From Pseudomonas vanderleydeniana (GTDB taxonomy: Bacteria; Pseudomonadota; Gammaproteobacteria; Pseudomonadales; Pseudomonadaceae): DNA of 64,000 nt. Both the position numbers and the translations under genes were made by a program. Positions 27,880-37,104 of the stretch are shown in pieces (the stretch's first letter is position 1; every line of letters begins with the position of its first letter). Where the stretch lies: contig NZ_CP077093.1 of the NCBI RefSeq assembly GCF_014268755.2, positions 1,476,001 to 1,540,000 on the forward strand, read 5' to 3'. The notes under the pieces are model-generated. The model worked only from the letters and a program-made list of their open reading frames with translations. It was not told the DNA's origin and did no database searches.

Positions 27880-28077
27880 GGCGGCGTTACCCTTGCCGGT
27901 TTTTTCGGCGAGTTGTTTTTATGGAGAGGCGCCAGTGTATATCTTTTTAATCGATAGCCTGATCGCTGAGTCAGGATTTGAGCGAAAACTACGCAACATC
28001 TGGAAGCACACTTGCCAACCACCGTCTGAAAGCTCGTTTTAACCTGTGGGCCTATTCGTCGTTTGCGGAGCGTGTCG

Positions 28078-28776
28078 ATGAACACTCGCGGATTGCTCGA
28101 TCAGTTGCTCAAGTCCGGTCAGGCGCTGTTGCAGAACCAGGCTGGTGGTTCACCGGGCCGGACCGCCGACAAGGGGATGTCGGGAAACCTGGGCAGCCTG
28201 TTGTCCGGTGCCGGTGGTGGTGCGCTGGCGGCCGGTGCCATGGGCCTGTTGCTGGGCAGCAAGAAGGCCCGCAAGGTCGGTGGCACGGTACTGACCTACG
28301 GTGGGCTGGCGGCGCTGGGTGTCCTCGCCTACAAGGCCTATGGCAATTGGCAGGCCCAGCAGGCCAGTGCGCCCCAGGCGGAACCCCGGACTCTCGATCG
28401 CCTGCCGGCGGCTCAAGTCGAACAGCATAGCCAGGCAATTCTCCAGGCACTGGTGGCCGCAGCCAAGGCTGATGGGCATGTCGATGCCCGGGAGCGGGAG
28501 CTGATCGAGGGTGAGTTCTCCAGGCTGGGCAGCGACCATGAATTGCAGCAGTGGCTGCATGCCGAGCTGAACAAGCCCCTGGATCCGGCCCAGGTTGCGC
28601 GGGCGGCGGCCACGCCGGAGATGGCCGCGGAAATGTACATGGCCAGTGTGCTGATGGTGGATGAAGAGCACTTCATGGAAAAGGCTTACCTGGACGAACT
28701 GGCGCGCCAGCTGCGGCTGGATCCGGGGTTGCGCCAGGAACTGGAGCGACAGGTTCGTCAGGCCGCCCTGCAGTGA
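28078..28776 (+). CDS. DUF533/TerB-like protein (YebE family)
   Basis: A 232-residue protein. Residues 1-35 form a helical N-terminus (MNTRGLLDQLLKSGQ), followed by a glycine-rich hydrophobic stretch at about 45-90 (GAGGGALAAGAMGLLLG, then a second segment) that probably spans the membrane. An acidic helical TerB-like domain follows (LVAAAKADGHVDARERELIEG). The start ATG at 28078 has GGAG eight bases upstream. In enterobacteria the related yebE responds to envelope stress; no function is established here. It is divergent from the LysR gene across a 198-base spacer. Confidence 0.85.
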   Translation: MNTRGLLDQLLKSGQALLQNQAGGSPGRTADKGMSGNLGSLLSGAGGGALAAGAMGLLLGSKKARKVGGTVLTYGGLAALGVLAYKAYGNWQAQQASAPQAEPRTLDRLPAAQVEQHSQAILQALVAAAKADGHVDARERELIEGEFSRLGSDHELQQWLHAELNKPLDPAQVARAAATPEMAAEMYMASVLMVDEEHFMEKAYLDELARQLRLDPGLRQELERQVRQAALQ

Positions 28777-28785
28777 CGGGTCGCC

Positions 28786-30447
28786 CTAGCGAAAATCGGA
28801 CAGCGCATCCTGCGCCTGATGGAAGTGTGCCTGGCCCTTGCCGGCATGCTTGGCCCGGTACAGGGCCTTGTCCGCCAATCCCAGCACGTCGCTGAGGTCG
28901 GGATCATCGAGCGGCCAGACCGCGCCGCCGATACTGCAACCGATGCGGGCCGGTACCTGGTGCAGCATGATCGAGTGCGACAGGCTGGCAAGCACCCGGT
29001 TGGCGATGACCCGGGCCTGGTTCTGCGCATCGCTGCGCGGCACCTGCAATACCATGAGGAATTCATCGCCGCCGAGCCGGGCTACCATGTCCCCTTCGCG
29101 CAGGCAGGTGCGCAGGCGGCGGGCCACCTCCTTGAGCAGTTCATCACCACCGGCGTGACCGAACTGGTCGTTGATCGGCTTGAAGCCATCCAGGTCCAGG
29201 TACAGCAGTGCCAGACAATTGTTCTGCGATTGGCTGCGTTGCTGTGCCCGTGGCAGGTACTTCTCCAGGGCCGCGCGGTTGGGCAGGCCGGTCAGTGCGT
29301 CATGGTGCGCCAGGCTCTCCATCACGCCCAGGGCGGTCTGGTGGTTGCTCAGGCTGTCCACCAGATGGCGGATCGACTGGCTCAACTGGGCAATTTCCCG
29401 GGTGCCGCGGATGTCCGGAATCTCCATCGATTCGCCGAGGCTCAGGCGGTCGGCCGCATTGGCGATGGCCTTCAGCGGCCGGGTGAACCAGGTCGCCAGC
29501 AGCCAGCCGATGAAGGCGATGATCACCGCCAGCGCGATACCCCAGACCAGGATGTCCCGTTGCAGCGCCTTGGCGGGAGCATAGGCTTCGTCGAGGCTTT
29601 GGCGGGTCACCACGGTCCAGCCCAGGCCCTTGTAGTTTTCGTAGCCGCGGCTCAGGGCCAGGCCGGTCAGGTAGTCATTGCCATCCGGCCAGCGCTGGAC
29701 GGCCCAGCGTGGCTGCTGGCCGAGCCCTTCAAGCTGTGGCAGTTGCAGCACCTGGCCGATGGTTTCCCGAGGACCGAGCAGTACCCGGTGGTCGGCAGCG
29801 ATGACGAAGAATTCGATTCTGCGTCGTTCCTGCATGGGCTGCATCAGCGACTGGCGCATGTCTTCGGCCCAGGCCCAGGAGAGGTGCGCGGCCAGCACGC
29901 CGATCGTCTTGCGGTCATCGCCGCTGGCGCCATTGAAGACCGGCAGGCTGATGTCGACGAACTTGAGGGTCTCGCCACTGGGGTTGGGCAGCAGTTTGGA
30001 CAGCAGCACGGCATCGTGCACATCGCCGATGAAGACATGCTCGCGTCCCTCCTTGAATACCGGGCGTTGACTGATGCTGGTGCCTTGCAGGATGCCCCCG
30101 GTGGAGACCCTGACCAGGCCCGCGGTATCGGTCAGGCCGAGCCAGGCGATGTCCGGGAATTGCTCTTGCAGGTGGTCGAGCAACTGGCGAATCTGCGCCG
30201 GGTCGGAAGCCTCCTGCAGGACCTTGAGCTGGCTGATGACACTCAGCAGGTGAAAGCGGCTGGCCATGGCCCGGTCCAGCCGATCGGCCATCTGGTAGGA
30301 GACTTCTGCCAGGTCCTGGCCGATCTCGCCGCGCATCCGCACACTGGAGTCATGCCCGATGAACGAACCCAGCAGCCAGCTCAGCACGCTCACCAGCAGG
30401 GCGATGGCAAGTGCAAGGCGACTACGCAGGCTCGGCAGTACGGGCAT
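28786..30447 (-). CDS. Membrane diguanylate cyclase (CACHE-HAMP-GGDEF)
   Basis: A 553-residue sensor enzyme predicted to make c-di-GMP. TM1 is at about 10-32 (LALAIALLVSVLSWLLGSFI), with a periplasmic double-CACHE-like sensor at about 33-290. TM2 at about 292-315 is followed by a HAMP domain and a GGDEF domain. The active-site motif is intact (ARLGGDEFL), and an RxxD inhibitory site (REGD) lies five residues before it, so catalysis with product inhibition is expected. The ligand is unknown. It is convergent with the DUF533 gene, nine bases apart. Confidence 0.92.
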   Translation of the reverse strand: MPVLPSLRSRLALAIALLVSVLSWLLGSFIGHDSSVRMRGEIGQDLAEVSYQMADRLDRAMASRFHLLSVISQLKVLQEASDPAQIRQLLDHLQEQFPDIAWLGLTDTAGLVRVSTGGILQGTSISQRPVFKEGREHVFIGDVHDAVLLSKLLPNPSGETLKFVDISLPVFNGASGDDRKTIGVLAAHLSWAWAEDMRQSLMQPMQERRRIEFFVIAADHRVLLGPRETIGQVLQLPQLEGLGQQPRWAVQRWPDGNDYLTGLALSRGYENYKGLGWTVVTRQSLDEAYAPAKALQRDILVWGIALAVIIAFIGWLLATWFTRPLKAIANAADRLSLGESMEIPDIRGTREIAQLSQSIRHLVDSLSNHQTALGVMESLAHHDALTGLPNRAALEKYLPRAQQRSQSQNNCLALLYLDLDGFKPINDQFGHAGGDELLKEVARRLRTCLREGDMVARLGGDEFLMVLQVPRSDAQNQARVIANRVLASLSHSIMLHQVPARIGCSIGGAVWPLDDPDLSDVLGLADKALYRAKHAGKGQAHFHQAQDALSDFR

Positions 30448-30642
30448 CAAGCAGTTCCCATGATCGGTATGATCCAGTGATCGGTGTCATCAACGGCAAC
30501 ACTTCGCTTTTAACCACACAGGTGGGGCTTGTAGAGAATGTCGGCAAATCGCCGCTCAGGATTAGAAATCTCCTGTAAGTTATATTCCCTGCATTTGTAA
30601 TCCCGGTCGTAGCCTGTGCATAAATGATGGCACACCCTCGGC

Positions 30643-30675
30643 TATACTGCCTTCCATTTGAAATGCTTCCCGAGG
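30643..30675 (+). promoter_or_regulatory. Candidate -10 box and ribosome binding site of the wsp operon
   Basis: TATACT at 30643-30648 is a good sigma-70 -10 element in the spacer before wspA; no convincing -35 lies 16-18 bases upstream. GAGG at 30672-30675 is the ribosome binding site that supports the GTG start of wspA. Confidence 0.4.
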
Positions 30676-30682
30676 ACTGATT

Positions 30683-32305
30683 GTGAAGAACTGGACTCTG
30701 CGCCAACGGATACTCGCGAGTTTTGCCGTCATCATCGCGATCATGTTGTTGATGGTTGTTGTCGCTTATTCCCGGTTGCTGTCGATCGAGTCCAGCGAGG
30801 AGAGCGTGCGCAGCGACGCCATTCCCGGCGTCTACTACAGCACCATGATCCGTAGCTCCTGGGTCGAGAGCTATGTGCTGACCCAGCAGTTGCTGGGCTT
30901 CAATGCCGATGGCGTGATCAGTGCCGCGGACCAGGAACAGTTCAAGAACTTCTCCAGCCGCCTGCTCGAACAGATCGACAACTACCAGAAGACTATCTAC
31001 ACCAAAGAAGACCAGGTGCAGTTCGATCTTTTCAAGCACGAGCACGAAAGCTACGCCAAGGCCCTGGCCACGGTGCTCGACCTCTACCAGCGCAAGCAGA
31101 ACGATGAAGCGATCCGCCAGTTCAAGTTGCAGGTGACACCGGCCTGGATGAACGGGCGCAAGGAACTCAACGACATCATCGTCCAGAACAAGGGCGTGGC
31201 TGACACGGCCACCGATACCATCAGTGCCGCGGTGTCGTCGGCGAAGGTCAGCATGATCATTTCCCTGGTACTCGCCGTGCTTGCCGCCGGCCTGTGCGGC
31301 TGGTTGCTGATGCGGGTGATCACCTCGCCGATGCAGCGGATCGTCGAGATCCTCGAGATCATGCGCACCGGCGACATGAGCAACCGGCTGAACCTGGATC
31401 GCAAGGACGAATTCGGCTCGGTGGAAACCGGCTTCAACGACATGATGACCGAGCTGACGGCGCTGGTGTCCCAGGCCCAGCGTTCGGCGGTGCAGGTGAC
31501 CACCTCGGTCACCGAGATTGCCGCCACCTCCAAGCAGCAGCAGGCCACGGCCACCGAGACCGCCGCCACCACCACCGAGATCGGTGCGACCTCGCGGGAA
31601 ATCGCCGCGACCTCCCGTGACCTGGTCCGCACCATGACCGAAGTGTCGTCCGCCGCCGACCAGGCCTCGGTGCTCGCCGGTTCCGGTCAGCAGGGGCTGG
31701 CCCGGATGGAGGACACCATGCATTCGGTGATGGGGGCTGCGGAACTGGTGAACTCCAAGCTGGCGATCCTCAATGAGAAGGCCGGCAACATCAACCAGGT
31801 GGTGGTGACGATCGTCAAGGTCGCCGACCAGACCAACCTGCTGTCGCTCAACGCCGCCATCGAGGCGGAGAAGGCTGGGGAGTACGGTCGCGGTTTCGCC
31901 GTGGTCGCCACCGAGGTGCGCCGCCTGGCCGACCAGACGGCTGTCGCCACCTACGATATCGAACAGATGGTGCGCGAGATCCAATCGGCGGTGTCCGCCG
32001 GGGTCATGGGCATGGACAAGTTCTCCGAGGAGGTACGCCGCGGCATGTTCGAGGTGCAGCAGGTCGGTGAGCAGCTGTCGCAGATCATTCACCAGGTGCA
32101 GGCCCTGGCACCGCGCGTGCTGATGGTCAACGAAGGCATGCAGGCCCAGGCCACCGGTGCCGAGCAGATCAACCTCGCACTGGTGCAACTGGGGGATGCC
32201 AGCAGCCAGACCGTCGAGTCGCTGCGCCAGGCCAGTTTTGCCATCGACGAGCTGAGCCAGGTCGCGGTCGGCCTGCGCAGCGGCGTCTCGCGTTTCAAAG
32301 TCTGA
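30683..32305 (+). CDS. wspA: Wsp methyl-accepting chemotaxis receptor WspA
   Basis: A 540-residue surface-responsive receptor that activates WspE. TM1 is at about 10-31, the periplasmic four-helix sensor at about 32-190, TM2 at about 192-213, then a HAMP domain and a long signalling coiled coil. The receptor tip is intact (VADQTNLLSLNAAIEAEKAG, then RGFAVVATEVRRLADQT). The start is GTG, with GAGG upstream. It is the first gene of a tightly coupled six-gene operon; the stop overlaps the start of wspB (ATGA-type). Confidence 0.96.
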   Translation: MKNWTLRQRILASFAVIIAIMLLMVVVAYSRLLSIESSEESVRSDAIPGVYYSTMIRSSWVESYVLTQQLLGFNADGVISAADQEQFKNFSSRLLEQIDNYQKTIYTKEDQVQFDLFKHEHESYAKALATVLDLYQRKQNDEAIRQFKLQVTPAWMNGRKELNDIIVQNKGVADTATDTISAAVSSAKVSMIISLVLAVLAAGLCGWLLMRVITSPMQRIVEILEIMRTGDMSNRLNLDRKDEFGSVETGFNDMMTELTALVSQAQRSAVQVTTSVTEIAATSKQQQATATETAATTTEIGATSREIAATSRDLVRTMTEVSSAADQASVLAGSGQQGLARMEDTMHSVMGAAELVNSKLAILNEKAGNINQVVVTIVKVADQTNLLSLNAAIEAEKAGEYGRGFAVVATEVRRLADQTAVATYDIEQMVREIQSAVSAGVMGMDKFSEEVRRGMFEVQQVGEQLSQIIHQVQALAPRVLMVNEGMQAQATGAEQINLALVQLGDASSQTVESLRQASFAIDELSQVAVGLRSGVSRFKV

Positions 32306-32820
32306 TGAGCGAGCTGCTGGCCAAGCGCGCTGCCAGCGCGCAGACCCGGGACAGCCTGTTCCTGGTCTTTCGCATTGGCAGTGAGCGCTACGCCCTGGAG
32401 GCCGTGGAAATCGCCGAAGTGCTGCCGTGCCTGCAACTCAAGGGCATCGCTCATGCGCCGGCCTGGGTCGCCGGGGTGTTCGCCCACCGCGGCGCGATGG
32501 TGCCGGTGATCGACGTCAGCGCCATGACCTTCGGCCAGCCCGCCGTGGCCCGTACCAGCACCCGGCTGGTGCTGGTGCACTACCGGCCGGGGCCGGATGC
32601 GGCCGACTATCGGCTTGGGCTGATTCTCGAGCAGGCCACCGATACCCTGCGTTGCAACCCGCAGGACTTCCAGCCCTATGGCCTGGACAATCGGCAGGCC
32701 CCCTACCTGGGACCGGTGCTGGAAGATGCGCAGGGCCTGGTGCAGCGCATCCGCCTCAAGGACCTGCTCAGCCCGGAGATTCGCGCCCTGCTGTTTCCCG
32801 ACGCCGCCGAGGCCCCGTGA
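32305..32820 (+). CDS. wspB: CheW-like coupling protein WspB
   Basis: A 171-residue CheW-domain protein linking WspA to the kinase WspE. The domain runs from FLVFRIGSERYALEAVEIAE to the C-terminal IRLKDLLSPEI, and WVAGVFAHRGAMVPVIDV matches the CheW core. The start codon overlaps the wspA stop, and the stop overlaps the wspC start by one base. Confidence 0.95.
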   Translation: MSELLAKRAASAQTRDSLFLVFRIGSERYALEAVEIAEVLPCLQLKGIAHAPAWVAGVFAHRGAMVPVIDVSAMTFGQPAVARTSTRLVLVHYRPGPDAADYRLGLILEQATDTLRCNPQDFQPYGLDNRQAPYLGPVLEDAQGLVQRIRLKDLLSPEIRALLFPDAAEAP

Positions 32821-34121
32821 TGAGTGCCGACCAGCGATTCTTCGACTTTCTCAAGGAGCGTATCGGCCTGGATGTCACCTCGGTCGGCCCGCTGATCATC
32901 CAGCGCGCCATACGCCAGCGCTGCACTCAGTTGCAGATGGAAACGTCCGACCAGTACTGGTCCCGGCTGCAGGGTTCGGCCGACGAGCAGCAGGCGCTGA
33001 TCGAGGCGGTGGTCGTCCCGGAGACCTGGTTCTTCCGTTATCCCGAGTCGTTCGCGACCCTGGCCCGCCTGGCCCGTGAGCGCCAGGAGCAACTGCGCGG
33101 GATGCGCGCGCTGAAGGTTCTCAGCCTGCCGTGCTCCACTGGCGAGGAACCCTATTCGATTGCCATGGCCCTGCTGGATGCGGGCCTGGAACCGCACCAG
33201 TTCAAGGTCGATGGCCTGGACGTCAGCCCGGCGTCGGTCGAGCGGGCCCGGCGTGCAATCTATGGCAAGAACTCGTTCCGCGGCGAGGACATCGGCTTTC
33301 GCGAGCGGCATTTCACGGCACTCGACGAGGGACACCAGGTCAACGAACGGGTGCGCGAGCAGGTGCGACTGCGCACCGGCAATCTGCTGGAACCCGGGTT
33401 GCTGGGCGGCGAGGTCTATGACTTCGTGTTCTGCCGCAACCTGCTGATCTATTTCGACCTGCCGACCCAGCAGCAGGTCTTCGAGATTCTCAAGCGCCTG
33501 ACCCATGTCGACGGTGTGCTGTTCATCGGCCCGGCCGAGGGTAACCTGCTGGGGCGGATGGGCATGCGTTCCATTGGTATACCGCAGTCGTTCGCCTTTC
33601 GTCGCCACTCGCCGGACGAGGTGGAGGCGGCCGCGGCCACCGCCGCCGTGTTTACCTCGCCCTTCGTGCCGCCACCGCTGCCGGTTCGCGCCCCGCCGAG
33701 CCCGGTAGCCGCGCCGAGGGCGCCACAGCGTCCGGTGCTGGCACCCGCGCCGCCGCCGGCGCCTACCGCCAGGCCGGTTGCACCGTCCGGCGATGCCGCA
33801 AGCCTGTTGGCGCGCATTGCCGAACTGGCCAACGAGGGGCGCAGCAGCGAGGCCCGCCAGGCCTGTGACAGTTTCCTGCGCCAATACGAACCGGTGGCCC
33901 AGGTGTTCTACTGGCTTGGCCTGCTGAGCGACGTGGCCGGCAGCGTGCAGGAGGCCCAGGGTTTCTATCGCAAGGCGTTGTACCTGGAGCCGCAGCACCC
34001 TGAAGCGCTGGCGCAACTGGCGGCCCTGCTGGCCGCCCAGGGGGATCTGGCGGGTGCCCGACGATTGCAGGACCGCGCGGCCCGCAGTGGGCGCGCGGCT
34101 GACAGTGAGCGTAAACGATGA
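32820..34121 (+). CDS. wspC: CheR-type methyltransferase WspC with TPR tail
   Basis: A 433-residue S-adenosylmethionine-dependent methyltransferase that methylates WspA and opposes WspF. The CheR catalytic region contains LSLPCSTGEEPYSIAMAL (SAM site) and FVFCRNLLIYFD. A proline/alanine-rich linker (about 280-325) leads to TPR-like helices (about 330-425; AQVFYWLGLLSDVAGSVQEA). The start at 32820 is set by overlap with the wspB stop and by homology. Confidence 0.95.
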   Translation: MSADQRFFDFLKERIGLDVTSVGPLIIQRAIRQRCTQLQMETSDQYWSRLQGSADEQQALIEAVVVPETWFFRYPESFATLARLARERQEQLRGMRALKVLSLPCSTGEEPYSIAMALLDAGLEPHQFKVDGLDVSPASVERARRAIYGKNSFRGEDIGFRERHFTALDEGHQVNERVREQVRLRTGNLLEPGLLGGEVYDFVFCRNLLIYFDLPTQQQVFEILKRLTHVDGVLFIGPAEGNLLGRMGMRSIGIPQSFAFRRHSPDEVEAAAATAAVFTSPFVPPPLPVRAPPSPVAAPRAPQRPVLAPAPPPAPTARPVAPSGDAASLLARIAELANEGRSSEARQACDSFLRQYEPVAQVFYWLGLLSDVAGSVQEAQGFYRKALYLEPQHPEALAQLAALLAAQGDLAGARRLQDRAARSGRAADSERKR

Positions 34122-34801
34122 GCGGCCTGACAGCCTTGAACCTGACCCATGAAGATGCCGAGGCCATCGACGACTGCTGGAACCGTATCGGTATTCACGG
34201 TGACAAGTCCTGTCCGTTGCTGGCGGACCATATCCACTGCCGCAACTGCGCGGTGTACTCCGCCGCCGCCACCCGCCTGCTGGACCGCTATACCTTGCGC
34301 CAGGAAAGTCGTGAGCAGGTGGTGGCACAGGAGGGCGAGGAGATCGCCACCCGCTCCCTGCTGATGTTCCGTCTGGGCGAGGAGTGGCTGGGCCTGGCGA
34401 CCCGTTGCCTGGTGGAGATCGCTCCATTGCGTGCGATTCATTCATTGCCGCACCAGCGCTCGCGAGCACTGCTGGGCGTGGCCAACGTGCGTGGCGCGCT
34501 GGTGGCCTGCCTGTCGCTGGTGGAGCTGCTGGGGCTGGATGCCACGCTCACCGGCACCGCCGGTGCACGGGTCATGCCACGCATGCTGATCATTGCCGCC
34601 CAGGGCGGCCCGGTGGTGGTGCCGGTGGACGAGGTGGATGGTATTCACGCGATCGACCAGCGCCTGCTCGATGGCGCGTCCGCCGCAGGCCCGCAGGCCA
34701 GCGCCAAGTACACCCGGGGCGTGCTGTCGTTCAGGGGGCGCAGCCTGCGCTGGCTGGATGAAGAGCAATTGCTGTCGGCCGTGACACGGAGCCTGACATG
34801 A
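34118..34801 (+). CDS. wspD: CheW-like coupling protein WspD with N-terminal Cys motif
   Basis: A 227-residue second coupling protein of the Wsp complex. The CheW domain occupies about 75-220 (LLMFRLGEEWLGLATRCLVE; LGVANVRGALVACLSL). The first 60 residues carry four cysteines (C20, C32, C41, C44) and two histidines (H38, H40) in a pattern suggesting metal binding or redox sensitivity. It overlaps wspC and wspE by four bases each. Confidence 0.94.
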   Translation: MSGLTALNLTHEDAEAIDDCWNRIGIHGDKSCPLLADHIHCRNCAVYSAAATRLLDRYTLRQESREQVVAQEGEEIATRSLLMFRLGEEWLGLATRCLVEIAPLRAIHSLPHQRSRALLGVANVRGALVACLSLVELLGLDATLTGTAGARVMPRMLIIAAQGGPVVVPVDEVDGIHAIDQRLLDGASAAGPQASAKYTRGVLSFRGRSLRWLDEEQLLSAVTRSLT

Positions 34802-37104
34802 CCCCCGATCAAATGCGCGACTCGTCGTTGCTCGAGCTGTTCAGCCTGGAGGCCGAGGCCCAGACCCAGGTGCTCAGTGCCGGCCTGCTGGCGCTGGAGC
34901 GCAACCCGACCCAGGCCGACCAACTCGAGGCCTGCATGCGCGCGGCCCACTCGCTCAAGGGCGCGGCGCGCATCGTTGGCGTCGATGCCGGGGTGAGCGT
35001 GGCGCACGTGATGGAGGATTGCCTGGTCAGCGCCCAGGAGGGCCGGCTGTTCCTGCAACCCGAGCATATCGACGCCTTGCTGCAGGGCACCGACATGCTC
35101 ATGCGCATTGCCACGCCGGGCAGCGCCAACGTTGGGCCGGTGGATGTCGAAGCCTATCTGCTGTTGATGAAAACGCTGCTCGATCCTTCGGCCCTGAGTG
35201 CGCGTGTCGCCCCGCCCGCGTCACCGCCCGCGTCGACCGTGGAACCGGCGCCGAGCCTGCCTGTTGTGGCTGCCGAGCCCATGCCCGAACCGGTTGCGGC
35301 TGCGGTCGAGCCCGAACCTGCGGTGCAGCCGGGTAAACGCAGCACCGGCGAAGGCGGCGAGCGGGTGTTGCGGGTCACGGCCGAACGCCTTAACAGCCTG
35401 CTCGATCTGTCGAGCAAGTCCCTGGTGGAAACCCAGCGGCTCAAGCCCTACCTGGCCGGCCTGCAACGCCTGAGGCGCCTGCAGGGCAACAGCCAGCGCG
35501 CGCTGGACAGCCTGGGCGACCAGTTGAAACACCTGGGCCTGAGTCTGGAGGCCGAGCAAGCCCTGGCTGACGCCCGGCGCCAGTTGGCCGAGTCGCAGCA
35601 GATGCTGACCGCTCAGATTGCCGAGCTTGATGAATTCGGCTGGCAGGCCGGCCAGCGGGCCCAGGTCCTCTATGACACGGCCCTGGCCTGTCGCATGCGG
35701 CCTTTCGCCGATGTCCTGGGTGGGCAGGCGCGGATGGTCCGTGACCTCGGTCGCAGCCTGGGCAAGCAGGTGCGCCTGGAAATCGAGGGCGAGAAGACCC
35801 AGGTCGACCGCGATGTCCTGGAGAAACTCGAGGCACCGCTGACCCACCTGCTGCGCAATGCGGTCGATCACGGTATCGAGAGCCCGGAGCAGCGTGTATT
35901 GGCCGGCAAGCCCGCCGAGGGGCTGATCCGCCTGCGTGCCTCGCACCAGGCCGGGTTGCTGGTGCTGCAACTGCAGGACGATGGCGGGGGTGTCGACCTC
36001 GAGCGCCTGCGCCGCAGTATCGTCGAGCGCAAGTTGTCGCCGGCCGAAACCGCCGCGCAACTCAGTGAGGAGGAACTGCTGACTTTCCTGTTCCTGCCCG
36101 GTTTCAGCCTGCGTGACAAGGTCACCGAAGTGTCCGGGCGCGGTGTCGGGCTGGATGCGGTGCAGCACATGGTCCGGCAACTGCACGGCGCGGTCGTGCT
36201 GGAGCAGGTGGCCGGGCAGGGCAGTCGTTTCCACCTGGAAGTGCCGCTGACCCTGTCGGTGGTGCGCAGCCTGGTGGTCGAGGTCGGCGGTGAGGCCTAT
36301 GCCTTCCCGCTGGCGCATATCGAGCGGATGCTCGACCTGCCGACGCAAGACATCGTGCAGTTGGAAGGTCGCCAGCATTTCTGGCACGAAGGCCGCCATG
36401 CCGGCCTGGTTGCGGCCAGCCAGTTGTTGCAACGGCCGGCCAGCGAGAGTGTGGGCGATACCCTCAAGGTCGTGGTGATCCGCGAACGGGATGCGGTCTA
36501 CGGGCTGGCGGTCGAACGTTTCATCGGCGAGCGGACCCTGGTGGTGCTGCCGCTCGACCCACGCCTGGGCAAGGTCCAGGACATTTCCGCCGGGGCGCTG
36601 CTCGACGATGGTTCGGTGGCGCTGATCGTCGATGTCGAGGACATGCTGCGCTCGGTGGACAAACTGCTCAATACCGGTCGCCTGGAACGTATCGACCGGC
36701 GCAATCGCCAGGCCAGTGAAGTGGCGCGCAAGCGCGTGCTGGTGGTCGACGACTCGCTGACGGTACGCGAGCTGGAACGCAAGCTGCTGGTCAACCGTGG
36801 CTACGATGTGTCGGTCGCGGTGGACGGCATGGATGGCTGGAACGTCCTGCGCGCCGAGGATTTCGACCTGCTGATCACCGATATCGACATGCCGCGCATG
36901 GACGGTATCGAGCTGGTCACCCTGTTGCGTCGCGACAGCCGCCTGCAGTCCCTGCCGGTCATGGTGGTGTCCTACAAGGATCGCGAGGAAGACCGTCGAC
37001 GTGGACTGGATGCCGGCGCCGACTATTATCTGGCCAAGGCCAGTTTTCATGACGACGCCCTGCTCGATGCGGTAATGGAACTGATAGGAGGCGCCCAGGG
37101 ATGA
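34798..37104 (+). CDS. wspE: CheA-CheY hybrid kinase WspE
   Basis: A 768-residue chemosensory kinase that phosphorylates WspR and WspF. N-terminal Hpt domain with H51 (AAHSLKGAARIVG), then an alanine/proline-rich linker, dimerisation helices, and an ATPase domain (LLRNAVDHGIES; GRGVGLDAVQHMV). These are followed by a CheW-like regulatory domain and a C-terminal receiver with D695 (LITDIDMPRMDGIEL). All catalytic motifs are intact. It overlaps wspD and wspF. Confidence 0.96.
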   Translation: MTPDQMRDSSLLELFSLEAEAQTQVLSAGLLALERNPTQADQLEACMRAAHSLKGAARIVGVDAGVSVAHVMEDCLVSAQEGRLFLQPEHIDALLQGTDMLMRIATPGSANVGPVDVEAYLLLMKTLLDPSALSARVAPPASPPASTVEPAPSLPVVAAEPMPEPVAAAVEPEPAVQPGKRSTGEGGERVLRVTAERLNSLLDLSSKSLVETQRLKPYLAGLQRLRRLQGNSQRALDSLGDQLKHLGLSLEAEQALADARRQLAESQQMLTAQIAELDEFGWQAGQRAQVLYDTALACRMRPFADVLGGQARMVRDLGRSLGKQVRLEIEGEKTQVDRDVLEKLEAPLTHLLRNAVDHGIESPEQRVLAGKPAEGLIRLRASHQAGLLVLQLQDDGGGVDLERLRRSIVERKLSPAETAAQLSEEELLTFLFLPGFSLRDKVTEVSGRGVGLDAVQHMVRQLHGAVVLEQVAGQGSRFHLEVPLTLSVVRSLVVEVGGEAYAFPLAHIERMLDLPTQDIVQLEGRQHFWHEGRHAGLVAASQLLQRPASESVGDTLKVVVIRERDAVYGLAVERFIGERTLVVLPLDPRLGKVQDISAGALLDDGSVALIVDVEDMLRSVDKLLNTGRLERIDRRNRQASEVARKRVLVVDDSLTVRELERKLLVNRGYDVSVAVDGMDGWNVLRAEDFDLLITDIDMPRMDGIELVTLLRRDSRLQSLPVMVVSYKDREEDRRRGLDAGADYYLAKASFHDDALLDAVMELIGGAQG

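Noticed and set aside
35221..37050. A 609-codon minus-strand open frame opposite wspE
   Set aside because: Antisense shadow; WspE motifs and ATGA overlaps fix the plus-strand gene.
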